Source of the DNA: Chlorocebus sabaeus
Lineage: Eukaryota > Chordata > Mammalia > Primates > Cercopithecidae
Assembly (NCBI RefSeq): GCF_047675955.1
Contig: NC_132904.1
Span: 1,179,501 to 1,243,500 of the forward strand
Reading direction: 5' to 3'
DNA: 64,000 nt
Shown here: positions 1 through 10,613 of the stretch, piece by piece
Layout: each line of letters starts with the position of its first letter
Position numbering within the stretch: the stretch's first letter is position 1
Notes under the pieces: generated by a model
Databases searched by the model: none
What the model was told of the DNA's origin: nothing
The model's input: only the letters and a program-made list of their open reading frames with translations
Translations under genes and position numbers: made by a program

Positions 1-192
1 CCACACACTTTTAAACAAGTAGATCTCACGAGAACTCACTATCATGATGACAGCACCCAGTGGGGACAGTGCTAAACCATGAGAAACCACCCCCAAGATC
101 TAATCACCTCCCACCAGGCCCCACCTCCAGCACTGGGGATTACAATTTGACATGAGAGTTGGGTGGGGACACAGAACCGAACCATTACCACC
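1..192 (-). mobile_element. MaLR LTR (MST/THE1 type), truncated by window start
   Basis: Reads as the reverse complement of a MaLR LTR 5' half: AGATCTCACGAGAACTCACT, then the CCACCAGGCCCCACCTCC block and the GTGGGGACACAGAACC end. The other LTR half is outside the window. Confidence 0.8.
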
Positions 193-229
193 TGTGAAAA
201 CAGAAGCCAGGTCAGTGGGCTGCAGAGAG

Positions 230-418
230 AGGGTGGAGGGAGAGGGCAGGAGGAAGGTGAGTGGCTCTGGAGGCTTGGTGGGGGGGGGGGGATCTGTTCA
301 TTATCTCGATTGTGGTGATGCTTTTGGTGTCATTTGCAAAAGGCAAAATGTATCAACTGATAACACTTTAGATAAGTGCAGCTTGTTGTATGCAAATCAT
401 ACTTCAGTTAGCTGCTGA
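230..418 (+). mobile_element. Old L1 3' end fragment
   Basis: The order G-rich stretch, GATTGTGGTGATGCTTTT, AACACTTTAGATAAGTGCA, TTGTATGCAAATCATACTTC matches the 3' UTR of mammalian L1M elements. A 12-G run lies at 281-292. Confidence 0.6.
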
Positions 419-1184
419 AAGAGAGATGTACATCCACAAAACACCACACACAGGAAGATGCCTGCGTAGTTAAGGGACTGGGGCATAAATGTCAGCATTG
501 AACCAGGGGCTGAGTTCTGCAGCAGGAGTGGAGTCCCACAGCAGGAAGCAAGCTGAATACACACAGAGACCATTAGGACCACGCAATGGCACGGTGGCCA
601 CAGCCGCCGAGAGTGCCAGACGGGCCAGCAGCGCAGCAGGAGCTGCACCAAGGGGCTGCCCCGTCCAGGAGAAGTCTAGAAACCACAGCCAAGGACTGGC
701 CCTGAATATCTCATTCTGGAAGCAATTCCAAGGGAAGCCCAGCCTTGGCGGCTCTGCAGAGGTGACTCAGAGCAGTGGTCCATCCTGCCATGCACAGACC
801 AGCCTCAGAGCAGTGGTCCATCCTGCCATGCACAGACCAGCAGTCCTCCCTGGGCAGAGGGACTTCAGAATGCACCAAATTCATGCACTTGGTTCAGGCA
901 GTTTCAGAAAGTTGCAGTCTGCTTGCTCTCTCTCCCAGGTGAGCTTTAGGCAAAGATGTTCTTTTGAGGTACCAGATATGTCCTCTCCTTGCTCCCGGTA
1001 AGGGTGGCTGAGAGCTGCTGCCGGACACTGAAGCCCTTGACCACGTGGGCACTGCTCATGGGATGTCCTCAAAGCTGTCCCTGAAGGACATCCCTGGAGA
1101 GCCACCAGGGAGCCTGTCCACCTCCTAACTGGCTCGGCCAGCCCCAATTTCAGCACACAGGGTTCCTCTACCTCTCAGCTCTCA
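419..1184. other. Unassigned unique DNA with a 38-bp tandem duplication
   Basis: A 38-bp segment beginning AGAGCAGTGGTCCATCCTGC (769) is directly repeated at 807. Apart from this I recognise no gene or repeat family. Open frames of 170 and 91 codons have no familiar protein features. Confidence 0.6.
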
Positions 1185-2105
1185 TGAGTGATGCTGTTGT
1201 GAACATGCAACATGGGTGTGCAAATATTTCCTTGAGACCCTGCCTTCAATTAGATGTCATTCCTTTTTATGACTGGATAATATTCGGTTGTGTAGATTCA
1301 GCCTGTGTTTCATCAGTTGATGGACATGTAGATTAATTTCACATTGGGATATTACAAATAATGCTGCTAAATTTTGTGGACAGTTTTTTGTGGACAGGTT
1401 TGTGGACAGGTTTTTATGTGGACACACTTTCAGTTCTTTTGGGCATATATGTAGGAGCAGAATTGCTGGGTCATGTGACAACTCCATGTAACCTTTGGAA
1501 CAACTGCCTGACTCTGTTTTCCATGGTGTTCACACCGTTTTACATTCCCTCCAGTGATGAATGAAGCTTCCAATTTCTCCAGTCCCCACCAACACTTGCT
1601 GTTTTCCAGTTTAAACAAAATTATTAACAGAGATTGTAGCCACCCTAGTGGGTGCATTTCCCTGAAGGCTAGTGATGTGGAGCATGTTTTTGTGTTGATC
1701 GGTCATCTGCGCATCTTCTTGGAAAAATGTTTATTCACATGCTTTGCCATTTTTTAATTGAGCTGTCCTTTCATTGTCAAGTTGTAATTGTTCTTTGTGT
1801 CATATAACCCCCTTCATATATGCCAGATACAAGTCTCTTATAGACAAGTGATTTGCAAATATTTTCTCCCATTTTGCAGATTGTGTTTTGGTTTTCTTGA
1901 TGATGTCCTTTGAAGCACGAATTTTTTTGATTTTGAGGAATTCAGTTTATCTTTTTCTTTTGTTTCTATGCTTTTTGGACCATATCTAAGAAAACCAAGG
2001 TCACAAAGCTTCACCCCTACGTCTTCTCAGTGATTTATAGTTTGAGTTCCTATGTCTAGGTCTTTAACTTGCTTTGAACTAATTGTTCTATGTGGTGTGA
2101 GGCAC
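1185..2105 (-). mobile_element. Old L1 (L1M) 3' half, antisense
   Basis: The reverse complement of L1 ORF2 end and 3' UTR: motifs such as TTGGGCATATATGTAGGAGC, GCTGGGTCATGTGACAACTC, CACTTGCTGTTTTCCAG and CTTTTTGGACCATATC. It is riddled with stops and short duplications (TTTTGTGGACAG three times near 1376-1411). Confidence 0.8.
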
Positions 2106-2127
2106 CTGTCTCTTCCTAGTGACGACT

Positions 2128-2230
2128 GCACTCCCCCAATAATGACTCCTGACTCCACTGCATATGAGTCCCTCTCCCCTACCTTCTGCCTAGAAAACTC
2201 CTATTCATCCCATCAAAACCCAGCCCTGGG
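2128..2230 (+). mobile_element. L2 LINE 3' fragment
   Basis: TACCTTCTGCCTAGAAAACT followed by CCTATTCATCCCATCAAAAC matches the conserved L2 3' region. Confidence 0.6.
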
Positions 2231-2494
2231 TGGCTGCTGGGTTATGGTTTTTTCACACTCCTCGGCAGCTTTAACTGCTGCCTGAGATGTGGGCTCAGGG
2301 CCAGTGCCCTGCAGGGCCTGTCATAGCCCTTCTCACCAGCACTGAGACTGGTCACCTCTGAGTCTGGTGGGCCCGGGGCCCCCACGCAGATGCACACAAG
2401 TGTTGCTGTGTCACTGGTGATCATACAGTCGACATTCGCGGTGACATTCATGCACCGGGGACTTCACAATTCCCCAGACTTGTCATGAGAGCTG

Positions 2495-2605
2495 CTCAGC
2501 CCCATGTTACAAATGGGGCTGGGGGGATTGAGTAACTTGCTGAGTTCACACAGTGAGTGGATGGCTGGATGAGTTCCTAAAACGAAGGTCGATTCTGCAT
2601 GATGA
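2495..2605 (-). mobile_element. MIR SINE fragment, antisense
   Basis: ATGTTACAAATGGGGCTGGG, GAGTAACTTGCTGAGTTCAC and ACAGTGAGTGGATGGC follow the reverse complement of the MIR core (TGTGTGACCTTGGGCAAG region). Confidence 0.65.
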
Positions 2606-3095
2606 AGCCAAATTGGAGCCCAAAATTCTCTCTTCCAGCCCCCAATAGCATATTATTGGTGCCCTGAAAGGAATATAAAAAGACCAGATGCCCAGGACAG
2701 GGGGCGGTGCCTGATAAAACAGCTGCATTAGAGAGTGACTTTGCAACTCTGGAGGGAATCCACTGAAACCCAGCGCTCCTATAAATAGCAGCTCTTGCAA
2801 AGCAGCGGGTGTGATTTTTCGTGGTGTTGGCGAATTCAGAGATTCAGAAATCCAGAAATCCATGTTCCTGGAGAAGGGAGTGGGGTGGGGAGGGAGGTTG
2901 CAAACAATGCCATCTTCAGGAACAAAACTCCTGCATAACGAAGCCCAGGTTTCTGTGTTTTCGTGGGAGTTCCCAGGCACCTTCGGGCAGGTGGCCCCAG
3001 GCGATGTTGTGTGTCTCTCCTGGCTGTGGACGAATGGACGCCTGGGGTGACGCTGGGCCAGGGGCCTGGGGCTTGTGGGTGTCGGCTCCCATCTC
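2606..3095. other. Unassigned unique DNA
   Basis: No recognisable gene or repeat between the MIR fragment and the C-rich array. Confidence 0.5.
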
Positions 3096-3105
3096 TGGAT
3101 TCTCC

Positions 3106-3575
3106 CCCGCTCTCCTCCCACCTCCTCAGCCCTTTCCCTCCTCCCACCTCCCCCGCCCTCTCCCTCCTCCCTCCTCCCCCGCCCTCTCCCTCCTCCCTCC
3201 TCCCACCTCCCCCGCCCTCTCCCTCCTCCCTCCTCCCACCTACCCCACCCTCTCCCTCCTCCCACCTCCCCCCACCTCCCACGTCCCCCCACCTCCCACG
3301 TCCCCCCACCTCCCACCTCCCCCACCTCCCACCTCCCCCCACCTCCCACTTCCCACTTCCCACTTCCCCCGCCCTCTCCCTCCTCCCTCCTCCCACCTCC
3401 CCCGCCCTCTCCCTCCTCCCACGTCCCCCCACCTCCCACCTCCCCCCACCTCCCACCTCCCCCCACCTCCCACCTCCCCCACCTCCCACCTCCCCCCACC
3501 TCCCACTTCCCACTTCCCCCGCCCTCTCCCTCCTCCCTCCTCCCTCCTCCCACCTCCCCCGCCCTCTCCCACCCG
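3106..3575 (+). repeat. CCTCCC polypyrimidine minisatellite
   Basis: About 470 bp of almost pure C/T on the + strand, built from CCTCCCACCTCCC and CCCGCCCTCTCCCTCCT blocks with higher-order repetition. It directly abuts the orphan CpG island. The extreme strand asymmetry gives long spurious frames in all six readings and makes the complementary strand quadruplex- and triplex-prone. Confidence 0.95.
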
Positions 3576-4866
3576 CGTGCACCCCCCTCTCCGCGCTACT
3601 CACCGCCCCCCATTCCCTAGAGGCCACTTGCTCCCCCGTCCTTGGCCCTGGGCCCCCAGTACCGCCCCGTGCCCGCCTCACTTCTCCCCTGGAAGCGCGT
3701 CCGTCCGGGAAACGGTCCTAAGGCCGTCCCCACTCGCTCCAGAGCCGCCGCAAACGGCGATCAATCCGTCATTCAGACGCGAAGACAAAGCGTCCCTGGC
3801 GCAGCCCTGAGAAGCAGCGGGACGGCGGCGCGTTCCTGAGTTCCCGCCGCGCGGGCGCCTGGCGAGGGCTGGGGGCGAGGGGGGACCGGGGGAAACAAGG
3901 TGGGGGTCGGGGGGCGCTGGGCTCACCCCAGGCCCGCAGGTGTCTCGGGACGGCCCGGGCTCCCCGCGCTCCCGGCGCTTACTCCGGAGCCGCCTCCTGT
4001 GCGAAACGCATCCGTGCCCCGGCGCGGGGACCCTGCAGGGCTGTGGGTTCGCGCGGCCGCTGATCCTGCATCTTCCCCCCACGGCCCCGCGTCCAGCCCG
4101 CCCCGCCCGCGGTGGGAGACGCGCCCTCCAGGTGCGGGGGAGACGCGCGGACAGCGGGATGGAGACGGTGAGACCCGCCTGACCCCGCCCCGCGCTCCAG
4201 CTTCTCCAGGAAGAGGTTTCGCCGCTGCCCGGGGGGTCCCCGTCCCTCCCCAGCCCGAACCCCCGAGCCACGGCCCCGCCCCCGCCTGGCGCTCCCGGGA
4301 CCGCGCGGCCTCGGACCCCCAGCCCCGCGCAGCCCCCTGTCCCCGGCTGGGTCCCTCGGACGCCGCGAGGCTCGGCTCGGCGTGTTCAGAAGCCCCCCAG
4401 CTCCCGCCGCAGCTTCGAGCCTCAGAAACGCGGGGCAGAGACGCGGAACGGAGCCGCCTGGCGCCGAGACTCCCCCGTGGCTGCGCCGCCTTCTCGGGGG
4501 CCCGAGGCGGGGCCGGGGGGCGCGCTCGCTTCTTCCCCTCGCGGGGGTCTTCCCAGCCCACCGGCCACGGCCGCTCCGTTCCAAGCGCGCTTTTCATTCC
4601 GCGTCGTCTTATCTGACAAACGTTAAAAAGAGCGAGGATGGGAGGCCCCAAGTCCCGCCCGAGCCCCCGCGGGGCCGCCGCCCCCTGGAAGCCCCCGTGG
4701 CCACGGAGCCACCGCGGGGAGGGACGCCAGGGCCTGGGGGGCGCCTCCGGGGGACAGAGGCGGTCACGGAGGGGCTCCCGGGACACTCACGAAATTCAGA
4801 TTCACGGGCAACCGACTTCGGACCCCCTCACTCCCTCCCTCAGCAGCGCGGTTCACCTGCCGGCCC
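3576..4866. promoter_or_regulatory. Orphan CpG island, candidate promoter of an unknown transcript
   Basis: About 1.3 kb of CpG-dense unique sequence with GC boxes (CGGCCCCGCCCCCGCC near 4271; CCCCGCCCCGCGC near 4185) and no recognisable repeat. It ends at CGGCCC|GTGAGT (donor-like GT at 4867). No protein is recognised in its open frames (up to 287 codons, as expected for the composition). It is 46 kb from the BRSK2 island, so it could serve a non-coding RNA or a distal first exon. Which one is unknown. Confidence 0.6.
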
Positions 4867-5045
4867 GTGAGTCTCTGCCAGTCTCTCTTCTCCTGGTCTC
4901 TTTCTCTCTCTTTTGTCTCTCTCTATTTCTGTGTCTCTGTACCTCTCTCAACTCTGCCTCTTTCTCTAATCACTCTTCTGTTTCTCTCTCTTTCTGTCTC
5001 TATCTCTGCTTCTCTGTCTCTCTGCCTGTGTCTCTCATGCCTCAT
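4867..5045 (+). repeat. Degenerate TCTC/CTGT simple repeat
   Basis: C/T-rich with recurring TCTCTGTCTC and TTTCTCTCTC, directly after the donor-like GTGAGT. It reads RERDRE-like on the minus strand, which is composition only. Confidence 0.8.
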
Positions 5046-5305
5046 CTCTGTCCTCTGTCTCCCCCTCCCCTGGGCTCTCTCCCCTGGGCCGGGGTCCCTC
5101 CACCCCCTCACTCCAGGAGCTGCTCATCTCTGGCTCTGTTGTCCTTGCCGCGGCCTCCTCCTCAGCTCAGGCCCGCAGGAGGCCCGTCTCCTGCACCCCT
5201 CCCCGAACTCCATCCTTTCTGGTCCCCCATCTCCTCCACACCTCTGCATCCTCCATCTTCTGGTCCCCAGAGACCCCCTTTCAGTTCCTCACCCCTGTCT
5301 CGGTG
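5046..5305. other. Unassigned C-rich unique DNA
   Basis: C/T-rich, no gene or repeat family recognised. Confidence 0.5.
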
Positions 5306-5669
5306 TGATATGGCTTGGCTCTGGGTCCCCACCCAAATCTCACGTTGAATTGTAATCCCCATAATCCTCCCGTGTCAATCTCGGGACCAGGTGGCCGTGA
5401 CTGGATCGTGGGGGCGGGTCCCCCACGCTGTTCTCGTTATAAGGAGTGAGTCTTCCCGCCAGAGCTGATGGTTTTATAAGAAGCTTCTCCCTCCCCTTAG
5501 CATTCATTCTCTGTCCTGCCGCCCTGTGAAGAGGTGCCTTCCTCGGTGATTGTAAGTTTCCTGAGGCCTTCCCAGCCTTGCAGAACTGCGAGTCAATTAA
5601 ACCTCCTTTCTTTATAAATTACCCAGTCTCGGGTTTTCTTGATAGCAGCGTGAGAACGGGCTTGTATAA
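5306..5669 (+). mobile_element. MaLR LTR (THE1/MSTA type), near full length
   Basis: Starts TGATATGGCTTGGCTCTGGG and ends at GAGAACGGGCTTGTATA, with the internal marks CACCCAAATCTCACGTTGAA, TTGTAAGTTTCCTGAGGCC and TCAATTAAACCTCC. A solo LTR: no internal retroviral sequence adjoins it. Confidence 0.85.
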
Positions 5670-6355
5670 GGTGTGTCCCAGGCTGGAGGTTGTCCGAGTC
5701 CCGGAAGGGTCCCCAGCACCAAGACTCCCCGGTGATCGCTGACCATGAGGCCCACGGGGGTGGAGGGTCTGGGCCACGGTGGATGGTTCTGGAGCTGCCC
5801 AGCCTCCAGCAGGAAACCTTCCTCTTCTGCACTTGAGTGTCTGCGGAAACTCCCATGACACTTACCAAAAGGAGGAACCTTCTCACTGTGCTGCGCCTGT
5901 GCCTGGGAACAGCTTCGGCATTTCTCAGCCGCTCATCTGTCAGGGCATCCAGTGGGACCCAGCACTGCTCCGAGGGTGGGGGATGCAGCTGATGAGATCA
6001 CATGCATCTGTGAGCGTAAGCATGTGCAAGCATAAGGATGTCACCTCCAGACTGCACGGATGTGGCGTGTGTGTGTGTGTGCGTGTGGGCACCGTGAAAT
6101 AAGATTTTGAAATCAATACCCTTGACATTAAGCAAATACCTTTGTAAATAACTTTCTGGTTGGAGAGGAAATGAAAACTTGTTTGCAAGTTGTTTAGAGA
6201 AGAAGGGCCTCTTGAGTTCTCCAAGCAAAACCTCCACAAAGTCGCCAAAGGGAGCTCCGAGGGCAACTTAAAGGCCTTGACTATAAAACAGGAAAGATAG
6301 AAAACAAGCCAGTCAGGCTGCAGTAAGGCAGTAAAACACACTCCAGGAAAGTGGA
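5670..6355. other. Unassigned unique DNA
   Basis: AT-balanced sequence with a short (GT)n run near 6066. No gene is supported. Confidence 0.5.
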
Positions 6356-6985
6356 GGAAATGAATTATTGAAAGCAAAATAGAAAGTGATAAAATAGAAA
6401 AATTAAAAAGCAGACTTGCTCAATAAAACCCAAAGCTAGACTTGGAAAAGAATGAATTTGACCAAGGTAAATAGAAATGAATCAATAGAAAGACAAGACC
6501 AGCCAGGCGCAGTGGCTCAAGCCTGTCATCCCAGCACTTCGGGAGGCCGAGGTGGGTGGATCACTTGAGGTCAGGAGTTCGAGACCAGCCTCACCAACAT
6601 GTTGAAACCCTGTATCTACTAAAAATACAAAAATTAGCTGGGTGTGGTGGCAGGCGCCTATAGTCCCAGCTACTCGGGAGGCTGAGGCAGGAGAATCACT
6701 TAAACCTGGGAGGTGGAGGGTGCAGTGAGCCAAGATCACGCCATTGTGCTTAATCCTGGGCAACAGAGCAAGACTCCATCTCAAAAAAAAAAAAAAAAGA
6801 GAGAGAGAGAGAAAGAGAAAGAACGAACGAACAAACAACCATGGGAAAGAGGAAAGGGAGTAAGGATAGATTCTGAAGAGGTTTGAAAATTCAGAGAGAA
6901 AGCTTCACACACATTGATACCGATACATTTGAAGACCTTGATGAAATGGATCATTTCTAAGGCAACATGGGGAAAACGGACTTCT
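6356..6985 (+). mobile_element. Old L1 ORF2 fragment split by an Alu
   Basis: The parts before 6500 and after 6800 read as degraded L1 ORF2 on the + strand, ending with the recognisable CTTGATGAAATGGATCATTT segment of the endonuclease-RT region. The Alu at 6501-6798 interrupts it. Confidence 0.6.
6501..6798 (+). mobile_element. AluS
   Basis: Full dimer starting GCCAGGCGCAGTGGCTC, with A-rich middle linker and an A16 tail followed by (GA)n. Confidence 0.9.
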
Positions 6986-7329
6986 TCTTTAACTCATTCA
7001 TTCCTAGATATTTGGAGGCCTCTCCCAGGAGCCAGGCTGCTGAGACCGCAGGAGACAGACAGACAGACAGGGACCCACGCCTTTGAGGCGCTGACCTTCT
7101 CACAGGATCCAAGTGAGGCAGAAAACCACGACGAGCCACGACCAGGAAGACATAAGATGGTGCCCATACCCCCACCAGCAGCCAGGGGACCTGCAGAGCC
7201 AGCCCCGCAAACCTCCAAGAAGCAGGCTTGGCCTGTGTTACGTGGACACAGTGTCCAGGGACTGATGGACAGCTCCCACGGCTGGGGGGCCAGAGCTGGG
7301 CACGCCCAGGCCTTATACTGTGGCCCACC
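6986..7329. other. Unassigned unique DNA
   Basis: Includes a short (AGAC)n tract near 7057. No gene recognised. Confidence 0.5.
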
Positions 7330-7960
7330 CATGGACAGACATGACACACACAGAGGCAGACACGACACCTGCCCAGAAGTACATGCACACACACAGACAC
7401 TGAGAGACACAGACACACATACACACTCACCTCAAAATATGACAAACACACACATCGAGATACACACAGAGATGCACTCAGCTAGAAATACACACAGACA
7501 CAAACGTATCTAGACACACACAGAGATGCACCTACATCCAGACACACAGAGACGCACTCATCTAGAGATACAGACACACCCACATCCAGACACACACAGA
7601 CACACTTACACACAGACACACCCACATCCAGACACACACAGAGACACACAGTCACCTAGAAATACACACAGACACATCCAGACACACACAGACACACTCA
7701 TACACAGACACAAACACATCCAGACACACACACACTCACCTAGAGATACACATAGACGCACCCACATCCAGACACACACAGAGACAGAGTCACCTGGAAA
7801 TATAGACACAAACACATCCAGACACATACAGACACACCCATAGTAACACACACACACTGGCACAGAAAAACACAGGTGCACACACACCCAGTGGCACAGA
7901 CACAGACGCAGACACACACACAAATGCACAGAGGCAGACACCCAGTAATACACATAGACA
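7330..7960 (+). repeat. CA-rich degenerate array (ACACACAGA/CCAGACACAC)
   Basis: About 630 bp of purine/CA-rich repeats with recurring CACATCCAGACACACACAGA and CACCTAGAAATACACA blocks, giving an irregular period of about 50-60 bp. Confidence 0.9.
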
Positions 7961-8164
7961 CAGCCAGTAACATACAGCAAGAAAAAAAATGGAAAAGAGA
8001 AAACCACAGGACAGTATCACAGAAAAATATGGATGCAAACGTTCTGTAAATTTCCATTTTATAGTTTTAATTTCACAAGCCACGCATAGACGACCAGCGA
8101 CACAGATGGTGTCTAGATCCCCCATGGCTGTCCCATGGCCCAGCCCCTTCGCCTCCCTAGAGCT

Positions 8165-8862
8165 GACGCCATCTGCCTGGTTTAGGGTGGCGTCTCTGCT
8201 GCATATGGAAACACACAGTGTGACTCCCGTCTGCATGGTTTAGGGTGGGGTCTCTGCTGCTTATGGAAATGCACAGTGTGACCACTGTCTGCCTGGTTTA
8301 GGGTGGGGTCTCTGCTATATACAGAAACACACAGTGTGACCACCGTCTATATGGTTTAAGGTGGGGTCTCTGCTGCCTATGGAAGCACACAGTGTGACCA
8401 CAGTCCACAAGGTTTAGGGTGGGGTCTCTGCTGCATATGGAAACACGCAGTTGACCGCTGTCCGTCTGGTTTAGGATGGCATCTTTGCTGCATATGGAAA
8501 CACGCAGTGTGACCGCCGTCTGCATGGTTTAGGGTGGGGTCTCTGTTACATACAGAAACATGCAGTTGACCGCTGTCCGTATGGTTTAGGGTGGGGTCTC
8601 TGTTACATACAGAAACACGCAGTGTGACCGCCGTCTGTATGGTTTAGGGTGGGGTCTCTGTTACATACAGAAACACACAGTGTGACCACCGTCTGCATGG
8701 TTTAGGGTGGGGTCTCTGCTGCCTATGGAAGCACACAGTGTGACCACAGTCCACAAGGTTTAGGGTGGGGTCTCTGTTACATACAGAAACACGCAGTGTG
8801 ACCGCCGTCTGTATGGTTTAGGATGGCGTCTCTGCTGCTTATGGAAACACGCAGGGCTGCCT
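8165..8862 (+). repeat. 58-bp minisatellite, about 12 copies
   Basis: The core GGTTTAGGGTGGGGTCTCTG recurs at 8179, 8237, 8295, 8353 and onward with period 58. Some units lose two bases (CAGTTGACCG for CAGTGTGACCG), and the sub-variants alternate, showing a higher-order structure. No interspersed unique spacers, so it is a head-to-tail minisatellite. Confidence 0.95.
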
Positions 8863-9235
8863 TCTTGGTCGCCTAAATAAAACACAGCAGACAGAAGCCA
8901 GCGAGGGATGGAAATAGCACCTCGTCATAGTCAGAAGCGAGTTTATCTCAGCACGCGAGGGCGTTCTGACAGTAGGGAGTCTATTAATGCAGTTCAGTAC
9001 ACCCGGAGCTTGGGTGCAGTCTCAGGAAATCGGGAATGGAAAAGCACTTCCTGCGTTCCATCCAGGGCGTCTACTGAGACGCACAGGGGCTGTCCTATGT
9101 GTTCTAAAAACTCAGAGGCATCCAGGAATCCTGGAATAAGATGTGGGTGGGGATTTGCAGAGAATTGACATCCCTAACACCACCGAGTCTTCTGATCCCT
9201 AAACAGGGTCTATTTCTCCATTTCCAGTGACAATC
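8863..9235. other. Unassigned unique DNA
   Basis: No gene or repeat recognised. Confidence 0.5.
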
Positions 9236-9448
9236 TTTAATTTCTCTTGAAATGTCGTAATTTCCACTGCCGTGTTCTTCCACATCTTCTGTTAAATTTA
9301 TTTATAGACACTTGATATTTTGGGTGCTGTTTTAAATAACAGCTTCCAAATTTGATTTTTAGTGGTTTGTTACTGATGTGTAAATTTTTATATATTAATT
9401 TCTTTATTATGTTAAAATACACATAACATACAATTTACAGTATTAAAC
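9236..9448 (-). mobile_element. Old L1 ORF2 fragment, antisense
   Basis: The order TTCCACATCTTCTGTTAAAT, TATTTTGGGTGCTG, GTGGTTTGTTACTGATG follows the reverse complement of L1 ORF2. The 3' part (AAAATACACATAACATAC) matches another old L1 segment. Confidence 0.6.
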
Positions 9449-9616
9449 TTTTTTAAAAAGTTTGAGACAGGGTGTCACTCTCTCCCAGGCTAAGTGCAGT
9501 GGGACAATCACAGCTCACAACAGCCTCCACCTCCTGGGCTCAAGCCATCCTCTGGCCTCAGCCTCCCAAGTAGCTGGGACCACAGGTGCGAACCACTACA
9601 CCCGGCTCATTTTTTC
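9449..9616 (-). mobile_element. Alu left monomer/AluJ fragment, antisense
   Basis: Starts with T-rich GTTTGAGACAGGGTGTCACT and ends at CACTACACCCGGCTCATTTT. Only one arm is present. Confidence 0.8.
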
Positions 9617-9732
9617 ATGTTAAATACGTTTCAGTGTGTAGTTCGGCAGCACTGAGCACGTTCCCAGTGCTTGATTTTTCCTGTGGGGTGTTAAGTAGCT
9701 GGTTCAGGCTGCCTTAACAAAGCCCAACAGTT

Positions 9733-10028
9733 GGTCGGGCGCGGTGGCTCACGCCTGTAATCCCAGCACTTTGGGAGGCCGAGGCAGGCGGACCACTTGA
9801 GGTCAGGAATTCAAGACCAGCCTGGCCAACGTATAGTGAAAACCTGTCTGCACTAAAAAACACAAAAATTAGCTGGGCATGGTGGCACACGCCTGTAATC
9901 CCAGCTACTTGGGAAGCTGAGGCAGGAGAATCACTTGAACCTAGGAGGCGGAGGTTGCAGTGAGCCGAGATCACACCACTGCATTCCAGCCTCAGTGACA
10001 GAGCGAGACTCCATCTCTAAAAAAAACA
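9733..10028 (+). mobile_element. AluS
   Basis: Full dimer starting GGTCGGGCGCGGTGGCTC, immediately followed by a second, younger Alu. Confidence 0.9.
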
Positions 10029-10035
10029 AAGCCTC

Positions 10036-10341
10036 GGCTGGGCGCGGTAGCTCAAGCCTGTAATCCCAGCACTTTGGGAGGCCGAGATGGGTGGATCACG
10101 AGGTCAGGAGATCAAGACCATCTTGGCTAACACGGTGAAACCCCGTCTCTACTAAAAAATACAAAAAACGAGCCGGGTGAGGTGGCGGCGCCTGTAATCC
10201 CAGCTACTCGGGAGGCTGAGGCAGGAGAATGGCGGGAACCCGGGAGGCGGAGCTTGCAGTGAGCTGAGATCTGGCCACTGCACTCCAGCCTGGGCGACAG
10301 AGCAAGACTCCATCTCAAAAAAACAAAAACAAAAACAAAAA
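10036..10341 (+). mobile_element. AluY, Old World monkey type
   Basis: Target-site duplication AAACAAAGCCTC at 10024-10035 and 10342-10353. The right arm reads GATCTGGCCACTGCACTCC, the cercopithecid variant. Confidence 0.9.
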
Positions 10342-10353
10342 AAACAAAGCCTC

Positions 10354-10613
10354 ATGGGCGGGCAGCGTGAACAGCAGACGGTTACTCTCACAGTCCTGGA
10401 GGCTGGAGCCCAAGATCAAGGTTTCTTCTTGGACCCGCACAGGGCTGGGTCCTTCTGAGGCCTCTCTCCTCGGCTTGTAGACAGTGTCCCCCTCATGCAC
10501 AGCTCTAAGTGTCCTCCTTCTACTAGGACACTGGTCATGATGGACTAGGGCCCACCCTGATGGCTTCACTTTAACATCATTACATCTGCAAGGCCCTATC
10601 TCCAAATAAGGTC
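10354..10613 (-). mobile_element. MLT1 LTR (MaLR), antisense
   Basis: CTCCTTCTACTAGGACACTG, TAGGGCCCACCCTGATGGC and CTATCTCCAAATAAGGTCGC follow the reverse complement of an MLT1A/B LTR. Its expected last ~50 bp pass directly into the 52-bp minisatellite. Confidence 0.75.

Noticed and set aside
2546..3810. Open frames of 250-335 codons over the C-rich array
   Set aside because: All six frames are proline/serine- or glycine/arginine-rich because of the CCTCCC repeats; no domain is present.
8179..8862. TTTAGGG motifs as interstitial telomere sequence
   Set aside because: The vertebrate repeat is TTAGGG in tandem; here the motif occurs once per 58-bp unit.
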